From NCBI GenBank assembly GCA_964409685.1, contig CAYPEJ010000006.1, forward strand, positions 1 to 64,000: a DNA stretch of 64,000 nucleotides, in the 5' to 3' direction. The DNA comes from Clostridium_AI sp964409685. Its GTDB lineage: Bacteria > Bacillota > Clostridia > Lachnospirales > Lachnospiraceae. Of the stretch, positions 53,961 to 63,025 are shown piece by piece. How positions within the stretch are numbered: the stretch's first letter is position 1; every line of letters starts with the position of its first letter. The notes below the pieces were generated by a model. That model made no database searches and had not been told where the DNA came from. It was given only the letters and a program-made list of their open reading frames with translations. Position numbers and translations under genes: made by a program.

Positions 53961-54986
53961 GTGGCTTATAAATCAATAGAACTATTTGCAGGTGCAGGTG
54001 GATTAGCATTAGGATTGGAACAGGCGGGGTTTGAACATATCGGCTTAGTTGAATTTGATAAATATGCTGCTGAGACTTTGAAATATAATCGACCTAAATG
54101 GAATGTTTTATGTGAAGATGTGGAAAGAGTAGCCGCTAGAGATTTAGAAAAGGAATTTGGAATAAAAAAAGGCGAACTAGAACTTTTATCAGGTGGTGCG
54201 CCATGTCAAAGTTTTAGTTATGCTGGAAAAAGACTAGGATTAGAAGATGTAAGAGGTACTATGTTTTATCATTATGCAACTTTTTTGCATAAGTTACAGC
54301 CAAAGATGTTTCTATTTGAAAATGTAAGAGGTCTTTTGACACATGACAAAGGTCAAACATATAAAACTATTTTGGGGATTTTTGAGGATGAAGGTTATAC
54401 AACTGTTCATCAGGTATTAAATGCATGGGATTATGGGGTTGCACAAAAGAGAGAACGTTTAATTACAATAGGAATTAGAAATGATTATGTGGATAAAGTT
54501 CAATTTGAGTTCCCAAAGAAACAGGAATATAGACCAGTACTAAGAGATATATTGAAAGATGTTCCAGAAAGTGAATGTGCAAAATACTCAGATGCTAAAA
54601 AGAAAGTATTTGAATTAGTTCCCCCAGGAGGCTATTGGAGAGATATTGATCCAGAAATTGCAAAAGCCTATATGAAAACATGTTGGGAAATGGGTGGTGG
54701 AAGAACTGGTATCTTAAGAAGACTAAGTTTAGATGAACCATCATTAACCGTATTAACAACTCCTCAAATGAAGCAAACAGATAGATGCCACCCAAGTGAA
54801 GTAAGACCGTTTAGCATAAGAGAAAATGCAAGGATACAATCATTCCCTGATGATTGGGAGTTTAGAGGAACAGTAGGTGCGAAGTATAGACAAATAGGTA
54901 ATGCTGTACCTTGTAATCTGTCAAAAGAGATTGGTACTTCTATTATAAAAACTTTAGAGGAGATTAATGAGAAATGTACAAATTAA
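53961..54986 (+). CDS. DNA cytosine-5 methyltransferase of a type II R-M system
   Basis: This 341-residue protein starts at GTG 53961, right after the TAA of the ASCH gene, with AGGAGGAAG upstream. The ten-motif C5 order is visible: ELFAGAGGLALGLEQAG (I), GGAPCQSFSYAG with catalytic Cys82 (IV), FENVRGLL (VI), VAQKRERLI (VIII), then a target region, and YRQIGNAVPCNLS (X). It protects host DNA. Its closest logic is the GGNCC/GGWCC group, judged from the nuclease downstream. Confidence 0.94.
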   Translation: MAYKSIELFAGAGGLALGLEQAGFEHIGLVEFDKYAAETLKYNRPKWNVLCEDVERVAARDLEKEFGIKKGELELLSGGAPCQSFSYAGKRLGLEDVRGTMFYHYATFLHKLQPKMFLFENVRGLLTHDKGQTYKTILGIFEDEGYTTVHQVLNAWDYGVAQKRERLITIGIRNDYVDKVQFEFPKKQEYRPVLRDILKDVPESECAKYSDAKKKVFELVPPGGYWRDIDPEIAKAYMKTCWEMGGGRTGILRRLSLDEPSLTVLTTPQMKQTDRCHPSEVRPFSIRENARIQSFPDDWEFRGTVGAKYRQIGNAVPCNLSKEIGTSIIKTLEEINEKCTN

Positions 54987-55726
54987 AATTTATTTCAGAA
55001 GAGAATTTTGAAAAACATGTTACAGAGACTATTAAGAGTTATAACAATACTCTTAATAGTATTAATTTGGCTGGCTTCAATAGTAATGTAATTGATCCAA
55101 TTAAGTTATTATTTGATAAAAATGTATTTAAGAAGAGCTTTGATGAAATAATTGAATTAGAAATACATCGTCAGCGAGATAAGTCAAATACTAATGCAAT
55201 AGGTTATTTTCATCAAAACATCTTTAAATATATTGAAGGATGTGAGGTTCCGCGTGAGGGTTGGGATGTAATTGTAAGAAAGGATAACGAGCCTACAATT
55301 TATGTAGAAATGAAAAATAAGCATAATACGATGAACTCATCATCATCCCAAAAAACTTATATCCAAATGCAAAATCAAATTATGAAAACACCAAATGACA
55401 AATGTTTCTTAGTCGAAGTATTAGCACCTGAGTCTAGGAATATTATTTGGGGATGTTCAGTAAATAAACAGCATGTGGAAGATGTTAGAATTAGAAGAGT
55501 ATCAATGGATAAGTTTTATGAAATCGTTACTGGTGATACAAATGCATTTTATGATATGTGTATTCAATTACCTAAAACAATTGAAAAAGTTATTGCATCT
55601 AATACAGTTACAACAGTTAAGCACGATACAGTAATTGAGGAATTGAGATTAAAAAATCCAGATACATTGAAAGCATTATATATGCTTGCATTTGAATCAT
55701 ATGAAGGATTTGAGCAATTAAGATAA
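54974..55726 (+). CDS. Type II restriction endonuclease, Eco47II/Sau96I-like
   Basis: This 250-residue protein starts at ATG 54974, overlapping the methyltransferase by 13 nt. LNSINLAGFNSNVIDPIKLLFDKNVF and RQRDKSNTNAIGYFHQNIFKYIEG resemble Eco47II-like enzymes. The PD-(D/E)xK core fits GWDVIVRKDNEPTIYVEMKNK: Asp98, Glu112 and Lys114. The expected target is GGNCC or GGWCC, recalled from family and not tested. It is the nuclease of the R-M pair. Confidence 0.85.
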   Translation: MYKLKFISEENFEKHVTETIKSYNNTLNSINLAGFNSNVIDPIKLLFDKNVFKKSFDEIIELEIHRQRDKSNTNAIGYFHQNIFKYIEGCEVPREGWDVIVRKDNEPTIYVEMKNKHNTMNSSSSQKTYIQMQNQIMKTPNDKCFLVEVLAPESRNIIWGCSVNKQHVEDVRIRRVSMDKFYEIVTGDTNAFYDMCIQLPKTIEKVIASNTVTTVKHDTVIEELRLKNPDTLKALYMLAFESYEGFEQLR

Positions 55727-55775
55727 GTTTTCTGTAAACAAAAGAGAATGTGTATTTAATACATAAAGTATATGG

Positions 55776-55807
55776 GGTTGTCAAAAATGACAGCCTTTCT
55801 TTTTTTA
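55776..55807 (+). terminator. Terminator of the R-M operon
   Basis: GGTTGTC at 55776-55782 pairs with GACAGCC at 55789-55795 across a short AAAAAT loop, followed by TTTCTTTTTTT. The rest of the gap to 55941 has only promoter-type AT-rich sequence. Confidence 0.88.
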
Positions 55808-55941
55808 ATATTTGACAGTTGGAAAATCGGGTCTGTAACAAATTTTGTGTATATGGTAATAAATGGTTTTAACTTGGTAAGAATCAGATATAAATCTTAT
55901 AATTGAATATGTGCATTTAAAATTAAGGGAAGGTAATGAGA

Positions 55942-56469
55942 ATGTTTGAGACACAGAGATTATTTATAGGACAGTATAGGTTGAGTGATGTAGAAAATTA
56001 CTTTAGATTAAAGTCATGTGCTAAGGTATGGAAATATTCAACGTTTATTCCATATCGAGAAGCTAAACAAGCAGAGGATGAGCTACGTCAGATTATCGAT
56101 GCAAAAAGTTATGATTGGTTGGGCTTCTTACCAATATATGAAAAGGAAACTAGTAAATATATTGGTGAAGCCGGTATCATCGATTGCAATTGGAATGCGA
56201 ATCGATGCGAAATAGGTTATAACCTGTTACCTGAATATTGGGGAAAGGGGTATGCAACTGAAGTAACGTCTTTCTTTGTAAAGAATGCATTTGAAGTTCA
56301 AAAGTTTGAGAGAATTGAGGCGTTAGTTATTCAAGAAAACATTGCTTCCTGTAGGGTGTTAGAAAAAAATGGGTTCATACTTGAAGGGGTGTTACGTAAT
56401 TTTAATAAAAATGGGAATATGTATCGAAATGTTTGTTATTATTCCATTATTTCATCTGATTATTTTTAG
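55942..56469 (+). CDS. GNAT acetyltransferase, RimJ/RimL type
   Basis: ATG 55942 (GGAAGG 8 nt before it) gives 175 residues; ATG 55936 is too close to the site. It opens FETQRLFIGQYRLSDVENYFRL, then KYIGEAGIIDCNWNANRCEIGYNLLPEYWGKGYATEV with the CoA-binding GKGYATE loop, and IQENIASCRVLEKNGFILEGVLR. These are the classic RimJ/RimL motifs. It transfers acetyl to a protein or small-molecule amine; the substrate is unknown. Confidence 0.93.
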   Translation: MFETQRLFIGQYRLSDVENYFRLKSCAKVWKYSTFIPYREAKQAEDELRQIIDAKSYDWLGFLPIYEKETSKYIGEAGIIDCNWNANRCEIGYNLLPEYWGKGYATEVTSFFVKNAFEVQKFERIEALVIQENIASCRVLEKNGFILEGVLRNFNKNGNMYRNVCYYSIISSDYF

Positions 56470-56674
56470 TCTTTACTCTAATAGAATTTTAAATCTCCTT
56501 TTAAAAAACATAACATTTACTTCCAAAAAATCAATGCTATCTCCCTATATAGATTCCCCCTATAACGGATTATAAAAATCAAATATTTTTCAAATCAGAA
56601 AACTTATTGTATAGTTAAAGCAGAATAACAAGACAAGAAAATACAAAATTCCAAATAGGGAAAGGGTGATATAA

Positions 56675-57292
56675 ATGAAAAGAATACTTTGTTTTGGAGA
56701 TTCCAATACATATGGTTATATTCCAAATGGTATAGGAAGATATGGAGAAAATATTAGATGGACAGGAAGACTGCAAAAGAAGCTATCTTCGGAAGCAATC
56801 GTCATTGAAGAAGGATTGTGTGGAAGAACAACAGTTTTTGACGATGCATTAAGAAAAGGGAGAAGAGGGATTGAAATACTACCGATTTTATTAGAAAGTC
56901 ATAATCCTTTAGATGTGGTAATTGTTATGCTTGGTACAAATGATTGTAAAAAGGTGTATGGAGCATCCGCAAATGTAATTGGCAGAGGAATCGAGCAAAT
57001 TGTACAACAGATAAAAACGGCATTACCACAAACTAAGATATTGCTGGTATCTCCTATCTGGTTGGGAGAAAATGTGTGGAAAACGGAATATGATCCAGAG
57101 TTTAGTATAGAGTCAGTTGAAATCTCAAAGGGATTGAGGAGCGTATACAAGGAGATAGCCAAAAAGTATAATTGTTCATTTTTGGCAGCGTCAGAGGTAG
57201 CATATCCTTCAGAAGCAGATCAAGAGCATTTAGATGAAAATGGACATAAAGAACTTGCTAATGCAATTTATGAAGTAGTAAAGCATATATAG
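56675..57292 (+). CDS. SGNH/GDSL-type hydrolase
   Basis: This 205-residue protein starts at ATG 56675. Block I is ILCFGDSNTYGY (Ser nucleophile in GDSN), block III GTNDCKK, and block V the catalytic Asp-His pair in DQEHLDENGHKEL. It resembles arylesterase-like acyl esterases of the GDSL family with no signal peptide, so it probably deacylates a small intracellular ester. It is a single gene with its own upstream AT-rich region. Confidence 0.92.
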   Translation: MKRILCFGDSNTYGYIPNGIGRYGENIRWTGRLQKKLSSEAIVIEEGLCGRTTVFDDALRKGRRGIEILPILLESHNPLDVVIVMLGTNDCKKVYGASANVIGRGIEQIVQQIKTALPQTKILLVSPIWLGENVWKTEYDPEFSIESVEISKGLRSVYKEIAKKYNCSFLAASEVAYPSEADQEHLDENGHKELANAIYEVVKHI

Positions 57293-57325
57293 TTTTTTCC
57301 TATAACTGATAATAGAAAATTGGAA

Positions 57326-57379
57326 TTGTACAAACAAGCAAAAATTTTTTATTATATAAACATACCAACATAGTATGTT
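57326..57379 (+). promoter_or_regulatory. Promoter and inverted repeat before the ligase operon
   Basis: TTGTAC at 57326-57331 and TATTAT at 57350-57355 (18-nt spacer) form a plausible promoter. Just downstream, AACATAC (57359-57365) and GTATGTT (57373-57379) form a perfect 7-bp inverted repeat with a 7-nt centre. It would lie near +1 and may be an operator for the catabolic operon. Confidence 0.5.
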
Positions 57380-57408
57380 AATGTGTAAAAAGAAAGGAAG
57401 TAATTGAG

Positions 57409-58758
57409 ATGAGTGAAATTAAAAGAGATGTAAAAAATAAATTTTGGAACGAAGCGTTGGAAACTATGCCAAGAGAAGAATTGGAAGCAAAGCAGTTGGA
57501 AGATTTAAAAGAAATTGTAAAGTTTGCATATGAAAATGCTCCTTATTATAAAGAAAGCTTTGATAAGGCAGGTGTAAAACCGGAAGATATCAAGGAACTT
57601 GCTGATTTGCAGAAGTTTCCATTTATTAACAAGCAGACGGAAAGAGATACTCAAGGAATCGGAAGCTTTGTTGGCGGCTTGTGTGCAGTTGAGGAAGAGG
57701 ATATTGTATTTATCTCTACTTCGTCAGGCTCTACAGGAGTACCTACAGTAAGTCCTTTTACAAAGAAGGATTTTGATGAATTTCAGGATACGGAAAGCAG
57801 ATGGTTCTGGCAGATAGGAATGAGACCTAGTGACCGATATGTACACGCATTAAATTTCTCTCTATATGTCGGAGGACCTGATGTAATAGGTGCACAAAAT
57901 CTTGGTGCATTATGTATCTGGGGCGGAACGCTTCCAAGTGAAAGACTTTTATTTATATTAAAGACCTATCAGCCAACCATTATCTGGACCAGTCCATCTT
58001 ATGCATGGCAGTTGGGAGAAAAGGCACTTAAAAGCGGTATTGATCCAAAGAAAGATTTGAATATCAAAAAAATCATTGTAGCAGGGGAACTTGGAGGTTC
58101 TATAGATGCTACAAGAAAAGCAATTGAGGATATCTGGGGTGCAGAAGTGTACGATTTTTATGGCTTATCTGATATTTTTGGAGCTTGCGCTGCACAGTGC
58201 GAGTACCATGACGGTTTACATATTGCAGAGGATCAGATTCTTGTAGAGACAGTGGATATTCATACAGGAGAGATTTTGAAACCGGGTGAAGTAGGAGAAC
58301 TGGTTTACACCACACTTAGAAAACATGCAAGACCGATGATTCGTTTCCGCACAGGAGATATTGGATATATTGATAATACGCCTTGCAAGTGCGGCAGAAC
58401 CCATGGAAGAATTCATATTAATGGAAGAAAAGATGATATGTTCATCGTTTCGGCAGTGAATGTATTTCCAAGTGACATTGAGGCGGTTGTACGAGAGATT
58501 TCTGGTATAACAGGGGAATATCTGATTCGTGTATACGAAAAGGATTTTACATGCAAATATAATGTGGAAATTGAAAAGAAGGTGGATAATACCACTTCAG
58601 ATGAGGAAGTAGCAAAGATTGTATCTGATGCATTAAAAGCAAGAATTGGTGTAAAGCCTACAAATGTGGTAGTACATCCAGATGGCGGTTTGAATACAAG
58701 ATCGGAACATAAGTCAACAAGACTGATTGATGAGAGAAAGTTGAATTATGAAATCTAG
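57409..58758 (+). CDS. paaK: Phenylacetate-CoA ligase-like enzyme
   Basis: This 449-residue protein starts at ATG 57409 after GAAAGGAAG. The adenylate-forming signature STSSGSTGVPTVSP is present, with YDFYGLSDIFGACAAQCEYHDGLHI, RFRTGDIGYI and GRKDDMFIVSAVNVFPSDIE typical of the PaaK group. It joins an aryl or indole acetate to CoA with ATP, or in reverse makes ATP from aryl-acetyl-CoA. Its stop overlaps the start region of the oxidoreductase gamma gene, indicating one operon. Confidence 0.92.
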   Translation: MSEIKRDVKNKFWNEALETMPREELEAKQLEDLKEIVKFAYENAPYYKESFDKAGVKPEDIKELADLQKFPFINKQTERDTQGIGSFVGGLCAVEEEDIVFISTSSGSTGVPTVSPFTKKDFDEFQDTESRWFWQIGMRPSDRYVHALNFSLYVGGPDVIGAQNLGALCIWGGTLPSERLLFILKTYQPTIIWTSPSYAWQLGEKALKSGIDPKKDLNIKKIIVAGELGGSIDATRKAIEDIWGAEVYDFYGLSDIFGACAAQCEYHDGLHIAEDQILVETVDIHTGEILKPGEVGELVYTTLRKHARPMIRFRTGDIGYIDNTPCKCGRTHGRIHINGRKDDMFIVSAVNVFPSDIEAVVREISGITGEYLIRVYEKDFTCKYNVEIEKKVDNTTSDEEVAKIVSDALKARIGVKPTNVVVHPDGGLNTRSEHKSTRLIDERKLNYEI

Positions 58759-58775
58759 TGAAAGGTGGTATTTCT

Positions 58776-59318
58776 ATGATAGAAATCAGATGGCATGGCA
58801 GAGGTGGGCAGGGAGCTTTTACCGCTTCTAAAATGTTGGGAAATGCTGCGCTAAGAAAGGGACGTTTTGCACTAAGCTTTCCTTCTTTTGGTCCAGAAAG
58901 AAGGGGAGCGCCCATACAGGCATATACGAAAATCAGCAACGAAAAAATATCTGACAGAAGTGCCCTTACAAAAGCGGATTATATTGTATATCTGGACGAG
59001 ACCTTATTTTCAATAAACAGCTTAACTGACCTGAAGGAAAATGGTCTGGTATTTCTAAATACAAAGACACCAGAAAAATATGCTGGATACAAAGAAATTG
59101 TGGCATATGATGCAAACAGCATAAGTGAGGAAATCCTAAAACGACCTATGGGAAATACAGCAATGCTTGCCCTTCTGGCAAAGGAAACGGGAATTGTAAC
59201 CAGAGATAACATTGAAAAAGCATTAGAGGATTATCTTTCAAGGAAAGTTGCAGATAGAAATAAGGAATTAGTGGAAAGGATTTATGCTTATGATGAAACC
59301 AAAGCTGCGAGAATATAA
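58776..59318 (+). CDS. 2-oxoacid:ferredoxin oxidoreductase gamma subunit
   Basis: ATG 58776 with GAAAGGTGG upstream gives 180 residues. It begins EIRWHGRGGQGAFTASKMLG and has FPSFGPERRGAPIQAYTKIS, both standard for the gamma domain of pyruvate- and keto-acid oxidoreductases. It binds a part of CoA and organises the heterotetramer. The 3' end overlaps the delta gene by 35 nt. Gene order gamma-delta-alpha-beta is typical for POR, VOR and IOR-type enzymes. Confidence 0.92.
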   Translation: MIEIRWHGRGGQGAFTASKMLGNAALRKGRFALSFPSFGPERRGAPIQAYTKISNEKISDRSALTKADYIVYLDETLFSINSLTDLKENGLVFLNTKTPEKYAGYKEIVAYDANSISEEILKRPMGNTAMLALLAKETGIVTRDNIEKALEDYLSRKVADRNKELVERIYAYDETKAARI

Positions 59319-59586
59319 TCAGCCTCATAAATTATCGGATTATCCACAGGCAACCTGCTTTGAGGCAGGACATTTGGTAACAAAGAATGCTGGCTGGAGA
59401 AATAAGAAACCTGTTGTCTCTCTTGAAAAATGCGTGGGTTGCTTGAAATGTTACATGCACTGTCCTGACGGTGTCATTATAAAAGAAAACGGTAAGGTAA
59501 AAATCGATTATGATTTCTGTAAAGGATGTGGAATCTGTGTAAAGGAATGTCGGCTTCATGCTATAAAAATGGAGGTGGAAGAATAA
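59284..59586 (+). CDS. 2-oxoacid:ferredoxin oxidoreductase delta subunit
   Basis: This 100-residue protein starts at ATG 59284 (59290 is also possible) behind GGAAAGGA. It has two 4Fe-4S motifs: CVGCLKCYMHCPD and CKGCGICVKECRLHA. The N-terminal KPVVSLEKCVGC segment is typical of the delta ferredoxin subunit that passes electrons to ferredoxin. It shares one base with the alpha gene. Confidence 0.93.
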   Translation: MLMMKPKLREYNQPHKLSDYPQATCFEAGHLVTKNAGWRNKKPVVSLEKCVGCLKCYMHCPDGVIIKENGKVKIDYDFCKGCGICVKECRLHAIKMEVEE

Positions 59587-60761
59587 TGGGAGAAAAGAAA
59601 TTTATATCAGGAAATGATGCATTTGCCGAGGGAGTAAGACTGGCAAAGCCACATGTAATATCAGCATATCCCATCACACCCCAGACAATCGTGGTGGAAC
59701 GTTTGTCAGAAATGGTGGAAGACGGCAGCCTGAACAGTGAATTTATTCATGTAGAATCGGAACATTCTGCTATGTCCGCAGCAATAGGTGCATCTGCCAT
59801 GGGAGCCAGAACGTTTACAGCAACTTCCTCTCAGGGGCTATTATATATGGCGGAATGTCTTCCCTATGCGGCGGGAGGAAGATTTCCCATTGTGATGATG
59901 AATGCTGACAGAAGTGTGGCACTACCTTGGAATATTTATGGCGACCAAAGAGACTCCCTTTCACAGTTGGACAGTGGATGGATTCAAGTTTACGTGGAAG
60001 ATGCGCAGGAAGCACTGGATATGGCAATTCAAAGCTATTATATAGCAGAACATAAGAGTATTTGCACGCCTGTTATGGTAAATTTAGATGGATTCATATT
60101 AACGCATACTTATGAAATGGTAGAAATTCCGACAAGAGAACAGGCAGATGAATTTTTACCTTCTTATGAAACTGACAATAAGATGAGTCTAGATAAACCT
60201 GTGAACATGGCGTTTACGGCAGGGCCAGCAGATAATACTCAGTTCCATATACTGCACCATAAAGCAATGCTTCGTGTGCCAGAGGTTGTGAAGGAAGCGG
60301 ATAAGAAGTTTGAAACCATATTTGGAAGAAGTCATGGTGGAGTAGTGGAAACATATTTGTGCGATGATGCAGAATACATATTGATTACATTGGGAAGTAT
60401 GACAGGTCTTGCGAGAAATGTTGCAGACGATTTAAGAAAAGAAGGAATAAAGGCAGGCGTACTGAAGATAAGATTTATGCGTCCATTTCCACATAAGGAA
60501 ATTAGCGATATTGTCAAAAACGCAAAAAGCATAGGTGTTCTGGAAAAAGATATTTCTTTTGGATATGAGGGAACAGTGTATACAAACGTAAATGCAGGCT
60601 TACAGAGAAATGGAGTCAGTAAGGTATCTCACAATTTTATTGCTGGACTTGGTGGTAAAGATGTATCTTATGAGGATGTGAAAAACTGTTTTGCTCAATT
60701 AAAAGCAGATAGTGACGAAAAAATCCATTGGATAGGTTTGGAGGTGGAAATAGATGTCTGA
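59586..60761 (+). CDS. 2-oxoacid:ferredoxin oxidoreductase alpha subunit
   Basis: ATG 59586 gives 391 residues; the longer frame from 59526 lies inside the delta gene. It reads KKFISGNDAFAEGVRLAKPHVISAYPITPQTIVVERLSEM, which is the POR alpha opening, then EHSAMSAAIGASAMGARTFTATSSQGLLYMAE. Domain II (about 255-380) includes YILITLGSMTGLARNVADDLR. It forms half of the active site together with the beta subunit. Confidence 0.93.
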   Translation: MGEKKFISGNDAFAEGVRLAKPHVISAYPITPQTIVVERLSEMVEDGSLNSEFIHVESEHSAMSAAIGASAMGARTFTATSSQGLLYMAECLPYAAGGRFPIVMMNADRSVALPWNIYGDQRDSLSQLDSGWIQVYVEDAQEALDMAIQSYYIAEHKSICTPVMVNLDGFILTHTYEMVEIPTREQADEFLPSYETDNKMSLDKPVNMAFTAGPADNTQFHILHHKAMLRVPEVVKEADKKFETIFGRSHGGVVETYLCDDAEYILITLGSMTGLARNVADDLRKEGIKAGVLKIRFMRPFPHKEISDIVKNAKSIGVLEKDISFGYEGTVYTNVNAGLQRNGVSKVSHNFIAGLGGKDVSYEDVKNCFAQLKADSDEKIHWIGLEVEIDV

Positions 60762-61650
60762 TAAAATAACAGCAAAAAATATCACGGAAGATGAATATTT
60801 TTACGGACACAAGGCGTGTGCAGGTTGTGGTGGAAGTTTGGCAGTAAGAATGGCACTGAAGGCATTGGGCGAAAATACATTTATTGCATTGCCGGCAGGT
60901 TGTATGTCTGCGGTTGGCTTTGTATTTCCACAGCTTTGTTTTGCAAATAATGCCATAATTTCTACCTTTGCAGGAACAGGCTCCATGCTTACTGGTATGG
61001 CGGCAGCGGCAAAAGCGTTACATATAGAGAATTGCAATATACTTGGAATGGCAGGAGACGGCGGTACTGCAGATATCGGTATACAGGCACTTTCCGGTGC
61101 AATAGACAGAGGGGATAAAGTAATATATATCTGCTATGATAACGAAGCGTATATGAATACTGGAATACAGAAAAGTGGTTTGACACCGTTCGGATCTAAA
61201 ACAACAACTACGCCAGCAGGGAAAAATATACATGGAAACTTGAAAGAAAAAAAGAATATGTTTGAGATTGTTGCAGCACACGGCATTGCTTATGCAGCAA
61301 CGGCAAGCATTGGCTATATCGAAGATTTTGTGAATAAGGTAAAAAAAGCATCACAGGTGGAAGGGACTTCTTACATCCATGTGATAGCACCATGTCCTAC
61401 TGGATGGGGGATTCCTGTGGATGAAACCATAAATGCTGCAAGACAGATTGTGGACAGTGGACTTTGGTATCTAGCGGAATATTACGATGGAGAATTTCAT
61501 TTAAATAGAAATCCAAAAGAATTTACTTCAGTGGAGGAATATTTAAAAAGTCAGGGTAGATTTGCACATCTGACAGAGGAGGAGATTGCCCATATTGTAA
61601 ATGGAAGAGATAAAAAGTGGGACAAGATAAGAAGAAATTGGATTATTTAG
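60754..61650 (+). CDS. 2-oxoacid:ferredoxin oxidoreductase beta subunit, TPP-binding
   Basis: This 298-residue protein starts at ATG 60754, overlapping the alpha gene by 8 nt. CAGCGGSLAVRMALKAL carries two cluster cysteines. GDGGTADIGIQALSGAIDRGDKVIYICYDNEAYMNTG is the TPP/Mg motif (GDG...N). The remaining cluster Cys lies in APCPTGWG. It decarboxylates the 2-oxoacid. With the aminotransferase and aryl-CoA ligase the likely substrates are aryl pyruvates. Confidence 0.94.
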   Translation: MSDKITAKNITEDEYFYGHKACAGCGGSLAVRMALKALGENTFIALPAGCMSAVGFVFPQLCFANNAIISTFAGTGSMLTGMAAAAKALHIENCNILGMAGDGGTADIGIQALSGAIDRGDKVIYICYDNEAYMNTGIQKSGLTPFGSKTTTTPAGKNIHGNLKEKKNMFEIVAAHGIAYAATASIGYIEDFVNKVKKASQVEGTSYIHVIAPCPTGWGIPVDETINAARQIVDSGLWYLAEYYDGEFHLNRNPKEFTSVEEYLKSQGRFAHLTEEEIAHIVNGRDKKWDKIRRNWII

Positions 61651-61683
61651 CGATATAAAGGCTTTGGGAAAGGTTGATTTTTT

Positions 61684-62868
61684 ATGAGAGAGTTAAGTAA
61701 AAGAACAGAGAGCTTTACAGACTCTGTTATCAGGCGTATGACACGAATTGCCAACCAGTATGGGGCGATTAATTTATCACAGGGCTTTCCGGATTTTGAA
61801 CCGCCGAAGGCAATAACAGAAAGTCTTTCAAAAGTTGCGCTGGAAGGTCCGCACCAGTATGCACTTACTTGGGGAGCAAAGAATTTTCGCGATGCATTAG
61901 CAAAAAAATATCAGCACTTTTCAGGTGTGGAAGTAAATCCTGAAAGTGAAATAGTGGTTACCTGTGGAAGTACCGAAGCCATGATGGCGGCTATGATGAG
62001 TATTACCAATCCGAGGGATAAGGTGATTATTTTTTCACCATTTTATGAAAATTATGGAGCAGACGCGATTCTTTCAGGTGCAGAGCCTATTTATGTTCCA
62101 TTGGTTCCACCGAAATTTCAGTTTGACGAGGGATTACTAGAAGACGCATTTAAGCAGGGGGCAAAGGCATTGATTTTATGTAATCCGTCTAATCCATGTG
62201 GAAAAGTATTTACTTATGAGGAGCTTACAGTTATTGCTAATTTGGCAAAGAAGTACGATGCATATGTGGTGACGGATGAAGTTTATGAGCATATTGTTTA
62301 TGAACCGAACAGACATATTTATATGGCGTCATTGCCTGGAATGAGAGAACGGACGATTGTGTGTAATTCGCTTTCTAAGACATATTCTATTACTGGGTGG
62401 CGTTTAGGATATGTGATTGCAGCACCAGAAATTGCGGACAGAGTAAAAAAGGTGCATGATTTTCTTACAGTAGGTGCAGCAGCACCTTTAATGGAAGCGG
62501 CTGTAACGGGACTGGAATTTGAAGATGTGTATTATAAGGAACTACAGGCAAAATATACTCATATGAAAGAACTGTTTACAGGGGGATTAAAAGCATTAGG
62601 TCTGACCTTTACGGAACCGCAGGGAGCATATTATGTCCTTCTGGATGTCAGTGAATTTGGAGTAAAGGATGATGTGGCATTTTGTGAGTGGATGGCAGAA
62701 TATGTAGGCGTGGCAGCGGTACCTGGCTCTAGTTTTTTTAAGGAAGATGTACATCATCTGGTTAGATTTCATTTTGCAAAAAAGGATGATACATTAAAGG
62801 AAGCACTGAAAAGGCTGGGAAAATTGCGTGATTTGGCATTCAATGCAACAGATGTTAGTTGGAGATAA
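61684..62868 (+). CDS. PLP-dependent class I/II aminotransferase
   Basis: This 394-residue protein starts at ATG 61684 after GGGAAAGG. The PLP Lys is in NSLSKTYSITGWRLGYVI, with CNPSNPCGKVFTYEEL and DEVYEHIVYE before it. It is close to aspartate/aromatic/methionine aminotransferases (fold I). It lies 33 nt after the oxidoreductase, so it would supply the oxoacid substrate by transamination. Confidence 0.93.
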   Translation: MRELSKRTESFTDSVIRRMTRIANQYGAINLSQGFPDFEPPKAITESLSKVALEGPHQYALTWGAKNFRDALAKKYQHFSGVEVNPESEIVVTCGSTEAMMAAMMSITNPRDKVIIFSPFYENYGADAILSGAEPIYVPLVPPKFQFDEGLLEDAFKQGAKALILCNPSNPCGKVFTYEELTVIANLAKKYDAYVVTDEVYEHIVYEPNRHIYMASLPGMRERTIVCNSLSKTYSITGWRLGYVIAAPEIADRVKKVHDFLTVGAAAPLMEAAVTGLEFEDVYYKELQAKYTHMKELFTGGLKALGLTFTEPQGAYYVLLDVSEFGVKDDVAFCEWMAEYVGVAAVPGSSFFKEDVHHLVRFHFAKKDDTLKEALKRLGKLRDLAFNATDVSWR

Positions 62869-62871
62869 AAA

Positions 62872-62930
62872 ATTTCAGAATATAATATATACCTATTGAC
62901 ATACTGGGTTAATAGGTATATATTATATAA
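62872..62930 (+). promoter_or_regulatory. cysK promoter with long palindrome
   Basis: TTGACA at 62896-62901 and TATATT at 62919-62924 are spaced 17 nt. A perfect 18-bp inverted repeat, with half-site core ATACCTATT/AATAGGTAT, surrounds the -35 and covers the -10 with a 13-nt centre. It could be the binding site of a cysteine-metabolism repressor such as an Rrf2/CymR-type protein, though the regulator is not in the window. Confidence 0.75.
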
Positions 62931-63025
62931 AAACAAATAAACATATAAAAGAAGTACATATTCTAAGCGAGATCAGATGACTTTTGAATCGTTGGAAAAT
63001 AAAAAAATGGATAGGAGTGGTTTTT

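Noticed and set aside
59526..59585. Upstream extension of the oxidoreductase alpha subunit
   Set aside because: These codons lie within the delta ferredoxin gene in another frame; the family start matches ATG 59586.
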